DNA of 64,000 nt from Deltaproteobacteria bacterium (GCA_947477565.1 CANJUR010000008.1:78265-142264); one strand, 5' to 3'. Positions 24,174 through 33,872 are shown, numbered from the stretch's first letter. The notes: generated from the letters alone by a model not told the origin. Program-made: numbers and translations.

Positions 24174-24217
24174 CGCGGACCTTCGTCGTACTCGAAAGGT
24201 CACGGAGCGATCGGGAA

Positions 24218-24769
24218 TCAGACAGCGGCGGGGATTTCTTCTGCGGATCGAGACCTGGGTGCTTCGGCGCGGACCGCTTCCGTGACCAGTTTCGGCGTCA
24301 CAGCGGTCTTCGCACCCACGCGCGGGTCGCGAACAACCAGCTCAATGTAGCACATCTCCGCGTTGTCACCCCGGCGGAAGCGCGTCTTCAGGATGCGGGT
24401 ATACCCACCGTTCCGACCGACGAAACGAGGAGCGATCTCCCGAAACAGGTGTTCAATGACATCGATACGCTCGGACTGACCTTCCACGATTCGGACCTGC
24501 CAACGGGGCAGAAACGAACCGATCTGCCGCTTGAGCGCAAGGCGACCAGCTGCGACCTTGGGATCGCTAATGGTAGCAGCGTTGGCATCGGCACCGAGAC
24601 GGGCCACTCGGGTGATGAGGCGCTCGGCGATACGCCGCAACTCCTTGGCCTTCGGGACGGTGGTCTCGATCCGTTCGTGGGTGAACAGGTTAGCCGCAAG
24701 GTTCCTGAACATCGCCGCACGGCTAGAGCCGTCGCGGTCGAACTTTCGACCAGAATTCTGGTGACGCAT
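24218..24769 (-). CDS. rplQ: 50S ribosomal protein L17
   Basis: L17 lies around the exit-tunnel side of the 50S subunit. The start MRHQNSGRKFDRDGSSRAAM followed by NLAANLFTHERIETTVPKAKEL is diagnostic. At 183 residues it is about 60 longer than E. coli L17 (127): part is a segment around residues 70-100 (VAAGRLALKRQIGSFLPRWQ), part a C-terminal tail after the conserved GYTRILKTRFRRGDNAEM. It is the last ribosomal gene of the operon, 38 bp after rpoA. Confidence 0.97.
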   Translation of the reverse strand: MRHQNSGRKFDRDGSSRAAMFRNLAANLFTHERIETTVPKAKELRRIAERLITRVARLGADANAATISDPKVAAGRLALKRQIGSFLPRWQVRIVEGQSERIDVIEHLFREIAPRFVGRNGGYTRILKTRFRRGDNAEMCYIELVVRDPRVGAKTAVTPKLVTEAVRAEAPRSRSAEEIPAAV

Positions 24770-24807
24770 GGCAGTGGTTCCTGGGTTTCAATCTCTAACA
24801 GAGGATC

Positions 24808-25839
24808 TCAGCCGTGCTCGGCTTTCCAGCGCTCAAGCAGTCCCGGCCAATTTTCAATATGCGTGCCCAACTGAAGGTTGAGTTCGTTGAGTTTGTCTTT
24901 GATTTCCTTGAGGGACTTGCGACCAAAGTTCTTGGTCTTGAGCAGGTCTGCCTCAGTTTTCTGCACGAGTTCACCGATGTAAGCAATGTTCGCGTTCTGG
25001 AGGCAGTTGGCACTGCGAACCGAGAGTTCGAACTCCTCCACCGACTTGAACAGAGCGTCGTTGATAGGCTCCTCCCGGGTTGCCGAGGGCATCGAGACGA
25101 TCTCGTCTTGCTCCTGGAAGTTGATGAAGATCTGAAGTTGCTCCTTCAGGATCTTCGCCGCGTAAGCAACCGCGTCCCGTGGACGCACTGCACCGTTGGT
25201 CCACACCTCCAGGGTCAGTTTATCGTAGTCCGTCATCTGCCCGACCCGCGCGTTAGTGACGGTGTAGTTCACCTTGCGCACCGGCGAGAAGAGCGAATCG
25301 ATCGGAACCCAACCGATGGCAAGGTTCGGATCCTTGTTACGCTCGGCAGGAACGTACCCGCGTCCCATCCCGACGATGACCTCCATCGAGAGTTTTCCAC
25401 CCTTGGAAACCGTAGCGACATGCTGGTTGGGATTCAGCACTTTGATACCAGCCATCGCCTCGGTTTTTATATCACCAGCAAGGACCGCCCCGGGGCCTTC
25501 CTTGATCAGGCTGAGGGTATAGCGCTTAGCCTCTGCAGCTTGAAACACCACCTCCTTCAAATTCAAAACGATATCAGTGACGTCTTCTTTGACGTCATCA
25601 ATCGTCGTGAACTCGTGAAGTGCCCCGTCGAGACGCACTGCAGTAATCGCCGCTCCCTGAAGAGAGGATAGCAGCACGCGCCGAAGCGAGTTGCCTATGG
25701 TGATGCCGAAACCGCGCTCCAACGGTTCGCACACAAACTTACCGTAGGACTCCGAGTGACTCTCCCTGTCCTCCTCAAGGAGCGCCTTGGGCCGAATGAG
25801 GTCTCGCCAGTTGCGGGCCTGCGTGGACGACTGCGTCAT
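24808..25839 (-). CDS. rpoA: RNA polymerase alpha subunit
   Basis: The 343-residue product contains the alpha-NTD assembly region ([26 protein letters not shown], here as [17 protein letters not shown]) and [16 protein letters not shown], then a linker and the alpha-CTD with [20 protein letters not shown] and [17 protein letters not shown], which binds UP elements and activators. ATG 25839 was chosen; an upstream in-frame extension to 25920 has no alpha similarity and lies in the spacer after rpsD. Order rpsD-rpoA-rplQ is the standard alpha operon. Confidence 0.98.
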   Translation of the reverse strand: MTQSSTQARNWRDLIRPKALLEEDRESHSESYGKFVCEPLERGFGITIGNSLRRVLLSSLQGAAITAVRLDGALHEFTTIDDVKEDVTDIVLNLKEVVFQAAEAKRYTLSLIKEGPGAVLAGDIKTEAMAGIKVLNPNQHVATVSKGGKLSMEVIVGMGRGYVPAERNKDPNLAIGWVPIDSLFSPVRKVNYTVTNARVGQMTDYDKLTLEVWTNGAVRPRDAVAYAAKILKEQLQIFINFQEQDEIVSMPSATREEPINDALFKSVEEFELSVRSANCLQNANIAYIGELVQKTEADLLKTKNFGRKSLKEIKDKLNELNLQLGTHIENWPGLLERWKAEHG

Positions 25840-25921
25840 GGAAACCTTTCCCTTCGTACACCACATAGCGCGAGGCCCCACCGAACGTAGTCGGTGGAGC
25901 CTGTCGCGCTCAGACATCAAA

Positions 25922-26548
25922 TCAGCGACTGTAGAACTCGACGATCAGCTGTTCTTTGATCTCAAGCCCGACTTCCTCGCGGAGCGGAAGCGTCTTAACG
26001 GTACCCGTGAAGGACTCCTTCTCCAACTCGAGCCAGGTAGTCGGCGAGCGCCGTTCGGCTCCCGTGACGGACTCCTTAACGCGCGCGATCTCCCGAGACT
26101 TCTCACGGATTGAAACCTTGTCACCAACCTTCACAAGAAAACTCGGAATATTAACGCGCTTGCCGTTCACCGTGATGTGACAGTGAAGCACAAGTTGCCG
26201 AGCTTCGTTTCGCGTCGCCGCGAAACCCAATCGGTAAACTACGTTATCCAGCCGCCTCTCCAGTAGCGCCAGAAGGTTCTCACCGGTGACACCCTTGGTT
26301 CGGTCAGCTTCCGCAAAATACTTACGGAACTGCCGCTCCAGAACACCGTAGATCCTACGAACCTTCTGCTTTTCGCGAAGTCGCAGACCATATTCGCTGA
26401 ACTTCACCCGCTGCTCACCGTGCTGACCTGGGGGCCGAGGCCGCCGCTTGAAGGAACACTTCTCCGTGTAGCAGCGATCACCCTTGAGATAGAGTTCCAT
26501 CCCCTCGCGGCGACAGAGCTTGCAGACCGGACCGATGTAACGCGCCAT
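25922..26548 (-). CDS. rpsD: 30S ribosomal protein S4 (zinc form)
   Basis: S4 nucleates 30S assembly and represses the alpha operon translationally in E. coli. The 208-residue protein starts [16 protein letters not shown] and keeps four cysteines (C9, C12, C26, C31), the zinc-binding C+ form. The S4 RNA-binding domain ([20 protein letters not shown]) is intact. It overlaps nothing and lies 39 bp after rpsK and 82 bp before rpoA; that spacer could hold the S4 target, but I cannot identify it. Confidence 0.98.
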   Translation of the reverse strand: MARYIGPVCKLCRREGMELYLKGDRCYTEKCSFKRRPRPPGQHGEQRVKFSEYGLRLREKQKVRRIYGVLERQFRKYFAEADRTKGVTGENLLALLERRLDNVVYRLGFAATRNEARQLVLHCHITVNGKRVNIPSFLVKVGDKVSIREKSREIARVKESVTGAERRSPTTWLELEKESFTGTVKTLPLREEVGLEIKEQLIVEFYSR

Positions 26549-26587
26549 GACGACTAACCGCTCTCTTCTTCCTCAAAACCTATGAGA

Positions 26588-27010
26588 TCAAACCCGGCGC
26601 CGCTTCGGCGGCCGACACCCATTGTGCGGAATGGGAGTAACGTCGCGAATGAGCGTCACCCGGAAACCCGCTGTCGACAGCGCCCGAAGTGCGCTCTCTC
26701 GACCCGCACCGGGGCCCTTGATGAACACAGCGACCTCGCGCATACCGTGTTCTGCAGCTTTGCGGACTGCGTCCTCTGCTGCCACTTGGGCGGCAAAAGG
26801 GGTACTCTTGCGAGAACCCTTGAACCCCCTGGAGCCAGCCGATGACCAAGCTACGGTATTGCCGTAGATGTCCGCGATGGTGACTATCGTGTTGTTAAAC
26901 GTTGCCTGGATATGGCAAACGCCCTTCGGCACGTTTTTCCGAACCCTCTTTTTGCCCTTGAGCCCCGCCTTGCCGGTGGATGCTCCGCTCGCCGCTTGCG
27001 CCTTCGCCAT
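26588..27010 (-). CDS. rpsK: 30S ribosomal protein S11
   Basis: S11 forms the platform of the 30S subunit near the E site. The 140-residue protein has a Lys-rich N-terminal extension of about 20 residues ([16 protein letters not shown]), then [20 protein letters not shown] and the signature [20 protein letters not shown], ending [10 protein letters not shown]. The order rpsM-rpsK-rpsD is standard. Confidence 0.98.
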   Translation of the reverse strand: MAKAQAASGASTGKAGLKGKKRVRKNVPKGVCHIQATFNNTIVTIADIYGNTVAWSSAGSRGFKGSRKSTPFAAQVAAEDAVRKAAEHGMREVAVFIKGPGAGRESALRALSTAGFRVTLIRDVTPIPHNGCRPPKRRRV

Positions 27011-27051
27011 CGAAGTCCTCTTGCTTATGGGTCAATCGACCTACGAAACCG

Positions 27052-27435
27052 TTACTTCTTCGCCGGAGCCGCGCGGGAAACCGCGAGACCCTTACGCGGA
27101 CCCTTGCGAGTGCGTGCGTTCGTGTGAGTGCGCTGGCCGTTGACGGGCAGGCTCTTGCGGTGACGGAGTCCCCGGTAACAACCGAGATCCATCAGACGCT
27201 TGATGTTCATCTGAACTTCACGACGGAGATCACCCTCCACCTTGTAGTCCCCCTCCAGGATCTCCCGGACGCGGCGGATTTCCACGTCGCTGAGATCCTG
27301 AGTCTTCTTATCCAGCGGCACGTCTGCCTTCTTGCAGACCTCCAGGGCCTTCGCAGGCCCGATGCCGTAGAGGTAGCGGAGCGCGATCGAGATATGCTTG
27401 CGACCCGGAAGGTCGACGCCTGCAATGCGTGCCAT
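27052..27435 (-). CDS. rpsM: 30S ribosomal protein S13
   Basis: S13 contacts the 50S subunit and P-site tRNA. The 127-residue product starts [20 protein letters not shown] and has the helix-two-turns-helix [17 protein letters not shown] and the basic tail [20 protein letters not shown]. Its ATG is 4 bp beyond the rpmJ stop. Confidence 0.98.
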   Translation of the reverse strand: MARIAGVDLPGRKHISIALRYLYGIGPAKALEVCKKADVPLDKKTQDLSDVEIRRVREILEGDYKVEGDLRREVQMNIKRLMDLGCYRGLRHRKSLPVNGQRTHTNARTRKGPRKGLAVSRAAPAKK

Positions 27436-27438
27436 TTA

Positions 27439-27552
27439 TCAGCCCTGCCGCTGCTTGTGTCGGGGGTTCTCGCAAATAATCCTTACCACCCCACGGCGGC
27501 GGATCACCTTGCACTTGTCACAGATCTTCTTCACGGACGGTCGGACCTTCAT
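27439..27552 (-). CDS. rpmJ: 50S ribosomal protein L36 (zinc form)
   Basis: This 37-residue gene is easily missed because of its size. The product reads [20 protein letters not shown] and ends [11 protein letters not shown]. Cys11, Cys14, Cys27 and His32 form the zinc site of the C+ L36. It lies between infA and rpsM, the standard place. L36 helps fold the 23S rRNA near L6 and L16. Confidence 0.97.
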   Translation of the reverse strand: MKVRPSVKKICDKCKVIRRRGVVRIICENPRHKQRQG

Positions 27553-27561
27553 CGCTCCATC

Positions 27562-27816
27562 TCACTTGTGTCGGTACGTGATACGGCCTTTGGAAAGATC
27601 GTAGGGGCTGACTTCAACGCTCACTCGGTCGCCTGGCAGGATGCGGATGTAGAACTGCCGCATCCGGCCGGAGATCGTCGCGAGCACGTCCAGCCCATTG
27701 TCACACTTCACGCGAAACATCGCGTTTGGGAGCGCCTCCAAGACTGCGCCCTCGAATTCGAGCTTGTCCGCCTTAGCTTCGCGGGGCTCTGTGGAATGCA
27801 TCCTCTTACGTGCCAT
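27562..27816 (-). CDS. infA: Translation initiation factor IF-1
   Basis: IF-1 occupies the 30S A site during initiation. The 84-residue OB-fold protein has [40 protein letters not shown] and [12 protein letters not shown], all diagnostic. Compared with E. coli (72 residues) it has about 12 extra charged residues at the N terminus ([18 protein letters not shown]). The start is fixed by the preceding adk gene, whose stop is at 27823. Confidence 0.97.
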   Translation of the reverse strand: MARKRMHSTEPREAKADKLEFEGAVLEALPNAMFRVKCDNGLDVLATISGRMRQFYIRILPGDRVSVEVSPYDLSKGRITYRHK

Positions 27817-27822
27817 GCGGCT

Positions 27823-28467
27823 CTATCGCGCTCCGATCGCCCGGAAGATTGCGTGGGTAACGTTTTCTACGGAACCCACGCCATCAACGCGCCGAAGCAA
27901 CCCCCTGTGACCATACCAGGCCATAAGCGGCGCTGTAAGCGCTGAATAGTTCAACAATCGCGGCCGGACCACATCTTCTCGATCATCATCGCGAATCATC
28001 AGACGCTCGCCGCCCTCACCCCGATCGGGGGAAGGGGGTGGATCATACTCAAGATGATAGATTCGTCCAGTGGTTTCGCCCACCCGCCGCCCAGTAATCC
28101 TCTCAAGGATCAACGAGTCGGGCACTTCAAGCAGCACCACATGGGAGATCCCGCGCCCAGCTCGGGCAAGAATTCTCTCAAGATTCTCGGCCTGTGGGAC
28201 GGTGCGAGGGAACCCATCGAGGACGAAACCGTGGCCTGCATCAGCCTCGGCGATTCTCTCCTCGACCAGGCCTATTACGACCTCGTCCGGAACCAGAGCT
28301 CCGGAAGCCATGAACCCATCAGCCTTCCGTCCAAGTTCGCTGCCTGACTTCCGGGCCGCGCGGAGCATGTCCCCGGTCGCAATCTGCGGCACGCCAAGCT
28401 CCGCACAAAGGCGCTGGGCCTGAGTTCCCTTACCAGCACCTGGCGGGCCGATGAAAACTATGTCCAT
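27823..28467 (-). CDS. adk: Adenylate kinase
   Basis: Adk interconverts ATP + AMP and 2 ADP. The 214-residue enzyme has the P-loop GPPGAGKGTQAQRL, the AMP-site region QIATGDMLRAARKSGSELG, the signature FVLDGFPRTVPQAENL (about 81-96) and a LID domain IYHLEYDPPPSPDRGEGGE without zinc cysteines. Its position directly after secY (2 bp) and before infA is common; map, often between them, is absent here. Confidence 0.97.
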   Translation of the reverse strand: MDIVFIGPPGAGKGTQAQRLCAELGVPQIATGDMLRAARKSGSELGRKADGFMASGALVPDEVVIGLVEERIAEADAGHGFVLDGFPRTVPQAENLERILARAGRGISHVVLLEVPDSLILERITGRRVGETTGRIYHLEYDPPPSPDRGEGGERLMIRDDDREDVVRPRLLNYSALTAPLMAWYGHRGLLRRVDGVGSVENVTHAIFRAIGAR

Positions 28468-28469
28468 GT

Positions 28470-29792
28470 CTAAGAGGCCCTTCGGCCCTGAATCCGTGAT
28501 CCACCAGGCCCAGCAAAGCCCTCGAGATGACGTGAGATGAGGTACGACTCGATCTGGTTAACCGTATCGAGCGCCACACCCACCACAATCATTATCGAAG
28601 TCCCACCGAAGGGAAACTGAACGCGGAGATACTGTCGCATGAAGTCAGGCAACACACAGATGATGGCCACGTACATCGCGCCGCCAAACGTGATCCGCAT
28701 CAGGACCTTCTCGATGTAGTCGGCAGTGTCCTTACCGGGCCGGATCATCGGAATGAAAGCCCCCTGCTTCTTCAAATTGTCGGCCAAGTCTACCGGGGGA
28801 AACGTGACCGAAGTGTAGAAGTAGCAGAAAAATACGGTGAGGACCACGAAAAGGGTGTTATAGACCCAGTCGCCTCGCTGCATCGTGTCCCGAATCGACT
28901 CCATTCCGGGGATTCTCAGGTTGGCGAGAGTCGCAGGCAGCATCAGAACAGTTGACGCGAAGATCGGAGGGATGACCCCCGAGGAATTAACCCTCAGAGG
29001 GAGATGAGTGCGCTGACCTCCATACATCTTCCGGCCGATGATTCGTCGAGAATACTCGATCGGAATACGCCGCTGACCCCGCTCAAAAAATACGATCGCC
29101 GCTACCGACCCCAAGATTAGTACAGCGGCAATAAGCAGGGACACCGGCGTGATCTGGCCGGTGCTTGTAAACTGCCAAGTCTGAGCGATGGCCTGAGGGA
29201 AGTCCGCAACGATCCCAGCGAAGATGATCAGCGAGATCCCGTTACCGATCCCGCGCTCAGTGATCTGCTCGCCGAGCCACATAATGAATGCAGTGCCCGT
29301 CGCAAGACTAAGCATGGTCATCAAGCGGAAATCCCACCCCTTGTTTCGAACGACATCAACCAGATCTGCGGTCTGTCGGCCTTCAAGGTACAGCGCAATA
29401 CTGAACCCCTGAACCATCGCCAACGCTATGGTCGCATAACGGGTGTACTGATTGATCTTGCGTTGCCCGAGTTCACCTTCCTTACGAAGTTCTTCGAGGG
29501 GCTTGAAGATCGAGCTCAGTAACTGAAAAATAATCGAAGCGGACACATAAGGTGCCACCCCCAGGGCGAAGATACTCACCTGTTCGAGAGCGCCGCCAGA
29601 GAATAGATTGAGCATGCCGAGCAAAGACCCACTGTTGTCTTGCCCCATGAACTCCTGCATGGCTTGGCGATCAGCCCCGGGCACGGTGACGTAAACCCCG
29701 ACGCGATAGACAGCGAGCATGCCAAGGCTAAACAGAAGTCGTCTTCGGAGTTCTGGGATCTTTGCGATGTTGCTGAGGGCGCCGAGTGCCAT
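28470..29792 (-). CDS. secY: SecY preprotein translocase channel subunit
   Basis: SecY is the protein-conducting channel of the Sec translocon. The 440-residue protein has ten predicted membrane helices, begins near IPELRRRLLFSLGMLAVYRV, and has the diagnostic GVYVTVPGADRQA, GVAPYVSASIIFQL, QYTRYATIALAMVQ, GLALT-type plug-region equivalents and VRVNSSGVIPPIFA-like LPLRVNSSGVIPPIFASTVL. The C-terminal FGGTSIMIVVGVALDTVNQIE is intact. It lies between rplO (110 bp upstream) and adk. Confidence 0.98.
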   Translation of the reverse strand: MALGALSNIAKIPELRRRLLFSLGMLAVYRVGVYVTVPGADRQAMQEFMGQDNSGSLLGMLNLFSGGALEQVSIFALGVAPYVSASIIFQLLSSIFKPLEELRKEGELGQRKINQYTRYATIALAMVQGFSIALYLEGRQTADLVDVVRNKGWDFRLMTMLSLATGTAFIMWLGEQITERGIGNGISLIIFAGIVADFPQAIAQTWQFTSTGQITPVSLLIAAVLILGSVAAIVFFERGQRRIPIEYSRRIIGRKMYGGQRTHLPLRVNSSGVIPPIFASTVLMLPATLANLRIPGMESIRDTMQRGDWVYNTLFVVLTVFFCYFYTSVTFPPVDLADNLKKQGAFIPMIRPGKDTADYIEKVLMRITFGGAMYVAIICVLPDFMRQYLRVQFPFGGTSIMIVVGVALDTVNQIESYLISRHLEGFAGPGGSRIQGRRAS

Positions 29793-29902
29793 TCGGGTGT
29801 TCCTTAAGGAGGTTCGGGGACGCAGCGGCGAGACAGAGAGCCAACAAGGCTAACTGTCTCACCGAGAAACGCCGAACATCGGCGCGCGTCTGAAACCCGA
29901 GA

Positions 29903-30397
29903 TCAGGCCTTCGCGCTTCCCTCTTTCGGGGGAGCGGTGGTCGACAGGAGTTCGACGGTGCCACCCGTCGCTTCGACCTTGGCTCGAGCACCAGCGGAGA
30001 TCCCGTGAACCCTTAACGTTAGTTTGATGGAGAGATCACCGTCGCCAAGAATCTTCACGCGGTCTGCACGCTTCTCGACGAGGCCCATCGTCGCCAATGC
30101 TGCGATGTCCACGATCGCACCAGCGTCAAACGACTTATCTAGAGCCCCTACGTTCACGGCAGAGATTTCCGTCGCGAAGAGGGTATTTCGAAACCCGCGC
30201 TTCGGCAACCTCCGCTGCATCGGGGTCTGCCCACCCTGAAATCCCATTTTACTGAAGTTACCAGGATGCCGTGCTTTTTGGCCCTTCTGGCCTTTACCAG
30301 CAGTCTTCCCAAGGCCAGAACCTACGCCGCGACCCCTACGGGTCCTCTTGCGCACCGCCCCAGCAGGGGGGTGCAGATTACTCAAAACATTAGCCAT
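29903..30397 (-). CDS. rplO: 50S ribosomal protein L15
   Basis: L15 is a late 50S assembly protein. The 164-residue product has LHPPAGAVRKRTRRGRGVGS, GLGKTAGKGQKGQKAR and MGFQGGQTPMQRRLPKRGF. ATG 30397 starts the conserved part; the first codons overlap the end of rpmD by 8 bp, so translation is probably coupled. A Lys/Ser/Ala tail (APPKEGSAKA) ends it. 110 bp separate it from secY; I see no hairpin there. Confidence 0.97.
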   Translation of the reverse strand: MANVLSNLHPPAGAVRKRTRRGRGVGSGLGKTAGKGQKGQKARHPGNFSKMGFQGGQTPMQRRLPKRGFRNTLFATEISAVNVGALDKSFDAGAIVDIAALATMGLVEKRADRVKILGDGDLSIKLTLRVHGISAGARAKVEATGGTVELLSTTAPPKEGSAKA

Positions 30398-30581
30398 CGA
30401 TCTCCTCCACCGAGACAAGGTGGATCACCTTCTTGATCGCACCGCGGAAGGCCGGGGTGTTTGCCACCACGACCGCAGTGTTCGGTCCGCGCAGTCCGAG
30501 ACCGCTGACGGTCTGCTCGAACTGGTAACGCTCGCCGATCGTCGACTTTGTCTGCGTCACTCGCAGTTTCGCCTTAGCCAT
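30390..30581 (-). CDS. rpmD: 50S ribosomal protein L30
   Basis: The 63-residue protein reads LRVTQTKSTIGERYQFEQTV followed by LGLRGPNTAVVVANTPAFRG, then IKKVIHLVSVEEID, the typical L30 ferredoxin-like fold. Order rpsE-rpmD-rplO is standard; 3 bp separate it from rpsE. Confidence 0.96.
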   Translation of the reverse strand: MAKAKLRVTQTKSTIGERYQFEQTVSGLGLRGPNTAVVVANTPAFRGAIKKVIHLVSVEEIDG

Positions 30582-30584
30582 CGC

Positions 30585-31097
30585 CTACGCCGTCTTCTCG
30601 GAGATTTCTTCCACGGTTTTACCGCGTCGGGCCGCAGTGGCACTGATGTCGCGCAACTGCTTGAGCGCCGCGATGGTAGCCTTAACCGCGTTGTGCGGAT
30701 TGCGACTGCCGAGACTCTTCGAGAGAATGTCGCGAATACCCGCGCTCTCGACAACCGCGCGAACCGCACCGCCAGCAATTACTCCCGTTCCAGCCGAGGC
30801 CGGCCGGAGCAGAACCTCGCCAGCCCCAAAGTGGCCAACAACATCATGGGGAATGGTGGTCCCAACACGAGGCACAGAGAACAGATTCTTTCGAGCCTGT
30901 TCGTTGCCCTTCCGGATCGCCTCAGGAACCTCATTGGCCTTACCCAGGCCAACGCCGACGCGACCGTTGCCATCACCGACCACTATTAGAGCGGAGAAGG
31001 AGAATCGACGACCCCCCTTAACCACCTTGGCTACGCGGTTGATGTTGACTACCCGCTCCTTGAGTTCCGCGCCCTCGTCGTTATCTGACATCGACAT
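30585..31097 (-). CDS. rpsE: 30S ribosomal protein S5
   Basis: S5 guards decoding accuracy at the mRNA entry side. The 170-residue protein has [20 protein letters not shown], the signature [20 protein letters not shown] and the later [19 protein letters not shown] and [20 protein letters not shown]. All match bacterial S5. Confidence 0.98.
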   Translation of the reverse strand: MSMSDNDEGAELKERVVNINRVAKVVKGGRRFSFSALIVVGDGNGRVGVGLGKANEVPEAIRKGNEQARKNLFSVPRVGTTIPHDVVGHFGAGEVLLRPASAGTGVIAGGAVRAVVESAGIRDILSKSLGSRNPHNAVKATIAALKQLRDISATAARRGKTVEEISEKTA

Positions 31098-31119
31098 CGA
31101 TGCGTCTCCCTCTTCAGCC

Positions 31120-31485
31120 TTAGAAGCTCAGGCCCGCCTTGCGGGCGCCATCGGCAAGCGCGCCGACACGGTTGTTTTCCTGGTAGACATAGCCATTTCG
31201 GTCAAAGACAACCTTGGCAATACCTTTCTCCAGGCACAGTTTGGCCAGGGCCTCGCCGACCTTACGGGCCGCATCGAGTTTCCGATCGTCCTTCACCGTG
31301 TCGCGAACCGTAGGAGACAAAGTTCCCACTGCCACGAGCGTAGTGCCGACCACATCATCAATCACCTGGGCGTAGATGTTCTTCGCAGACCGGAAGACCG
31401 TGAGCCGCGGACGTTCCGCAGTCCCGGTAACCCTGCCCCGAATGCGCGTCTTGCGCCTGAGTCTCTGTTCGTCCTTTGCCTTCAT
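31120..31485 (-). CDS. rplR: 50S ribosomal protein L18
   Basis: L18 bridges 5S rRNA to the 50S subunit. The 121-residue product has [57 protein letters not shown] and ends [18 protein letters not shown]. It lies between rplF and rpsE as usual. Confidence 0.97.
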   Translation of the reverse strand: MKAKDEQRLRRKTRIRGRVTGTAERPRLTVFRSAKNIYAQVIDDVVGTTLVAVGTLSPTVRDTVKDDRKLDAARKVGEALAKLCLEKGIAKVVFDRNGYVYQENNRVGALADGARKAGLSF

Positions 31486-31532
31486 CGTGTCCTCGACCTG
31501 TACGGCACCGCTAGTTACGGCGCCGGCTTAAG

Positions 31533-32132
31533 TCACTTGCCGCCCTTACCGCCCTTACCAGCCTTGCCCGCCTTCTGGCGGATCTTGACCAGAACCGGGC
31601 TCGCCGTCGGCGACCCGTCAACCATCAACCGTACGCCTTTACCCTTGTAGGGCTCCGGCGGTCGGAATGACTGCAACTGGGCTACCGCCTTGCCAAGCAA
31701 ATCACGATCGACTGTTTCTAGCAGTAGTACCGTGTTCTTGCTGTCACCAGGGATCTGTACCGAGAGCCCCTTCGGCACCTCGAAAACAACCGGATGGGAC
31801 AGGCCGAGCGAGAGAGTAAGGATCGAGCCCTTGAGGTCGGCCTTGTAACCCGTACCCTCAAGCCGAATCCCCCTCTTGTATCCCTTCGACACACCCGTCA
31901 CTGCGTTGTTCAGGTGTGACCGGAAGGTCCCGCTCATCCGGGACGCTACCTCGGTAGGAATGTCCGTCTTTGCAACAACGATCGCTTGTCCGTCTTTTGT
32001 CACAATCTGTACATCGGATGTCATTGCCCGACGCACAGTTCCTTTCGGACCCTTCACTTCGAAGTAGTCCGATCCGCTAGTCACGGTGACGCCCTGCGGC
32101 AGGGCTACTGGTCGCTTGCCAATCCTCGACAT
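31533..32132 (-). CDS. rplF: 50S ribosomal protein L6
   Basis: L6 sits near the sarcin-ricin loop and the factor-binding site. The 199-residue protein starts MSRIGKRPVALPQGVTV and has the signature PEPYKGKGVRLMVDG. It ends in a Lys/Gly tail (KIRQKAGKAGKGGKGGK), about 15 residues longer than usual. ATG 32132 was chosen over an upstream codon at 32174 that overlaps rpsH; spacing to rpsH is 4 bp. Confidence 0.97.
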   Translation of the reverse strand: MSRIGKRPVALPQGVTVTSGSDYFEVKGPKGTVRRAMTSDVQIVTKDGQAIVVAKTDIPTEVASRMSGTFRSHLNNAVTGVSKGYKRGIRLEGTGYKADLKGSILTLSLGLSHPVVFEVPKGLSVQIPGDSKNTVLLLETVDRDLLGKAVAQLQSFRPPEPYKGKGVRLMVDGSPTASPVLVKIRQKAGKAGKGGKGGK

Positions 32133-32136
32133 GGCC

Positions 32137-32535
32137 TCACCACACTTCGCAGAGGAGTTCGCCACCCACGCCAAGGCTCCGGGCCTGGCGATCGCTCAAT
32201 ACCCCACGAGAGGTACTGAGAATGGAGATGCCGAGGCCGCTACGTACTTTGGTGATCTTATCGACCCCCACGTACACCCTGCGTCCCGGGCGAGAGACCC
32301 GACGGATGCCCTCGATCGCCGACTGGCGATCACGACCATACTTGAGCACCATAACAATGGTCTCCCGTCCTTCTTCACCGACATCGGCGCCCACCGAGGA
32401 TACATATCCCTCGGAGGCGAGAATTTCGGCAACCGCGCGCTTCAACTTGGAAGCGGGCATTACCACACGTTCATGTCGCGCCATCACAGCGTTTCTGACG
32501 CGGGTCAGCATATCTGAAATAGGATCCGTCAACAT
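32137..32535 (-). CDS. rpsH: 30S ribosomal protein S8
   Basis: S8 nucleates the 16S central domain and represses the spc operon in E. coli. The 132-residue protein reads MLTDPISDMLTRVRNAVMAR, has VGKITKVRSGLGISILST-type DKITKVRSGLGISILSTSRG and ends GGELLCEVW. The L5-S14-S8-L6 gene order is standard. Confidence 0.98.
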   Translation of the reverse strand: MLTDPISDMLTRVRNAVMARHERVVMPASKLKRAVAEILASEGYVSSVGADVGEEGRETIVMVLKYGRDRQSAIEGIRRVSRPGRRVYVGVDKITKVRSGLGISILSTSRGVLSDRQARSLGVGGELLCEVW

Positions 32536-32545
32536 CGTCGACCTC

Positions 32546-32731
32546 TCACCAGCTCGCCTTGGTCACGCCGGGCAGCTCGCCCTTGAGTGCCAGGCTGCGG
32601 AGGCACACGCGGCAGAGCTCGAATTTTCGGTAGTAGGCTCGCGCACGCCCACAGACCTTGCACCGATTGCGGTGTCTTACCGCGAACTTCGGAGCTTCTT
32701 GCAGTTTCGCAAACGAACAGGCACGTGCCAC
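32546..32731 (-). CDS. rpsN: 30S ribosomal protein S14, type Z (zinc)
   Basis: The 61-residue short S14 has a zinc knuckle: C24, C27, C40 and C43 ([20 protein letters not shown]). Type Z S14 is about 61 residues, the metal-free type about 101. The C terminus [12 protein letters not shown] is diagnostic. It lies between rplE and rpsH. Confidence 0.97.
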   Translation of the reverse strand: MARACSFAKLQEAPKFAVRHRNRCKVCGRARAYYRKFELCRVCLRSLALKGELPGVTKASW

Positions 32732-32761
32732 GGTTTATCTCCCGTCTTCCTTCAATGAAAC

Positions 32762-33451
32762 TCAGTGACGAAACGGCATTCCGAGGTGTTGGAGGAGCGC
32801 ACGGCCCTCCTCGTCGTTCACCGCGGTCGTGGTGATACAGATGTTGAGTCCCTTCACCTTCTCCACCGTGTCGTAGTTGATCTCCGGGAAGATGATCTGC
32901 TCCTTGACTCCGAGGGTGTAGTTTCCCTTCCCGTCGAAAGCCTTGGGGCTCACTCCCTTAAAATCACGGACTCGTGGTAGCGCGAAGGTGACCAACCGAT
33001 CCAGGAATTCCCACATCCGCTCGCGTCGCAGCGTGACCATGGTCCCGATAGGAACTCCGGTTCGCAGCTTAAACGTTGCAATGCTCTTCCTGGCCCTGGT
33101 CACCACCGGCTTCTGGCCGGTGATTGCGGTGATTTGCTCGACACCCATATCGATGATCTTGGCGTTACCGACTGCCTCGCCTAGACCCATATTTAGGGTG
33201 ATCTTGACTAACCGAGGCACCTGCATCGGGTTGGTGTATCCGAACTGCTTGAGCAGGGTCGGCACGACCTCTGCTCGATACTTGTCCCGGAGGCGCGGAG
33301 GAATCTTTTGCTCAGGACCACGCGGGGCCGCGTCAGGGGCAGCGGCAGCAGGCTTCTTCTTTGCTGTTCCGGCCTTTGCTTTCGGGGGCGACACCGGCTT
33401 GGCGCCGCCCTTCGGCGCATCGGCGCCCTTCTTCTTCTTATCGTCCGCCAT
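32762..33451 (-). CDS. rplE: 50S ribosomal protein L5 with Lys/Ala/Pro-rich N-terminal extension
   Basis: L5 binds 5S rRNA and the P-site tRNA region. Residues about 53-229 are a normal L5 ([79 protein letters not shown]). The first 50 residues, with long runs of K, A and P, have no L5 similarity. No Met or GTG/TTG codon with a good ribosome site lies between, and AGAGGAA precedes ATG 33451, so the extension looks translated. Eukaryote-like basic tails of this kind are known on ribosomal proteins in some bacteria; the function here is unknown. Confidence 0.95.
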   Translation of the reverse strand: MADDKKKKGADAPKGGAKPVSPPKAKAGTAKKKPAAAAPDAAPRGPEQKIPPRLRDKYRAEVVPTLLKQFGYTNPMQVPRLVKITLNMGLGEAVGNAKIIDMGVEQITAITGQKPVVTRARKSIATFKLRTGVPIGTMVTLRRERMWEFLDRLVTFALPRVRDFKGVSPKAFDGKGNYTLGVKEQIIFPEINYDTVEKVKGLNICITTTAVNDEEGRALLQHLGMPFRH

Positions 33452-33538
33452 CGCTCTATTCCTCTTCGGCTTCGCGTTTCCGTCGGCGCTACAAAGCGCC
33501 CTGTAACGGGTCTCGCGCCCGGTTACCCAAGAACGGCC

Positions 33539-33871
33539 TTAGACCGTCTCGTTCTTGATTTCCTTGCCACTCTTTACCGCGACTCGGGTCTTCGACCCAT
33601 CGGCGGCAACTTTCGTGCGAACCCTCGTGCCCCTGCCCGTTTCCGGGTCCATCGGCATGACTTTAGAGAGGTGCATTGGGCGCTCGGCCTCGATGATGCC
33701 ACCCTCGCGGTTACGAGGTGTTGGGCGCGTGTGCCGCTTCACCTTGTTAAGACCCTCGACCAGCACTCGCTGGGCCTCAGGAAACACGGTGAGCACCTTA
33801 CCAGTGCTGCCCTTCTCGTCACCGGAGATCACGACGACGGTGTCTCCCTTGCGGATTCTTGCGAGGCTCAT
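33539..33871 (-). CDS. rplX: 50S ribosomal protein L24
   Basis: L24 starts 50S assembly. The 110-residue product has the KOW motif ([40 protein letters not shown]) and [22 protein letters not shown] 33871 lies 1 bp after the rplN stop; an upstream in-frame extension overlaps rplN and was rejected. 87 bp separate it from rplE. Confidence 0.97.
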   Translation of the reverse strand: MSLARIRKGDTVVVISGDEKGSTGKVLTVFPEAQRVLVEGLNKVKRHTRPTPRNREGGIIEAERPMHLSKVMPMDPETGRGTRVRTKVAADGSKTRVAVKSGKEIKNETV

Positions 33872-33872
33872 A

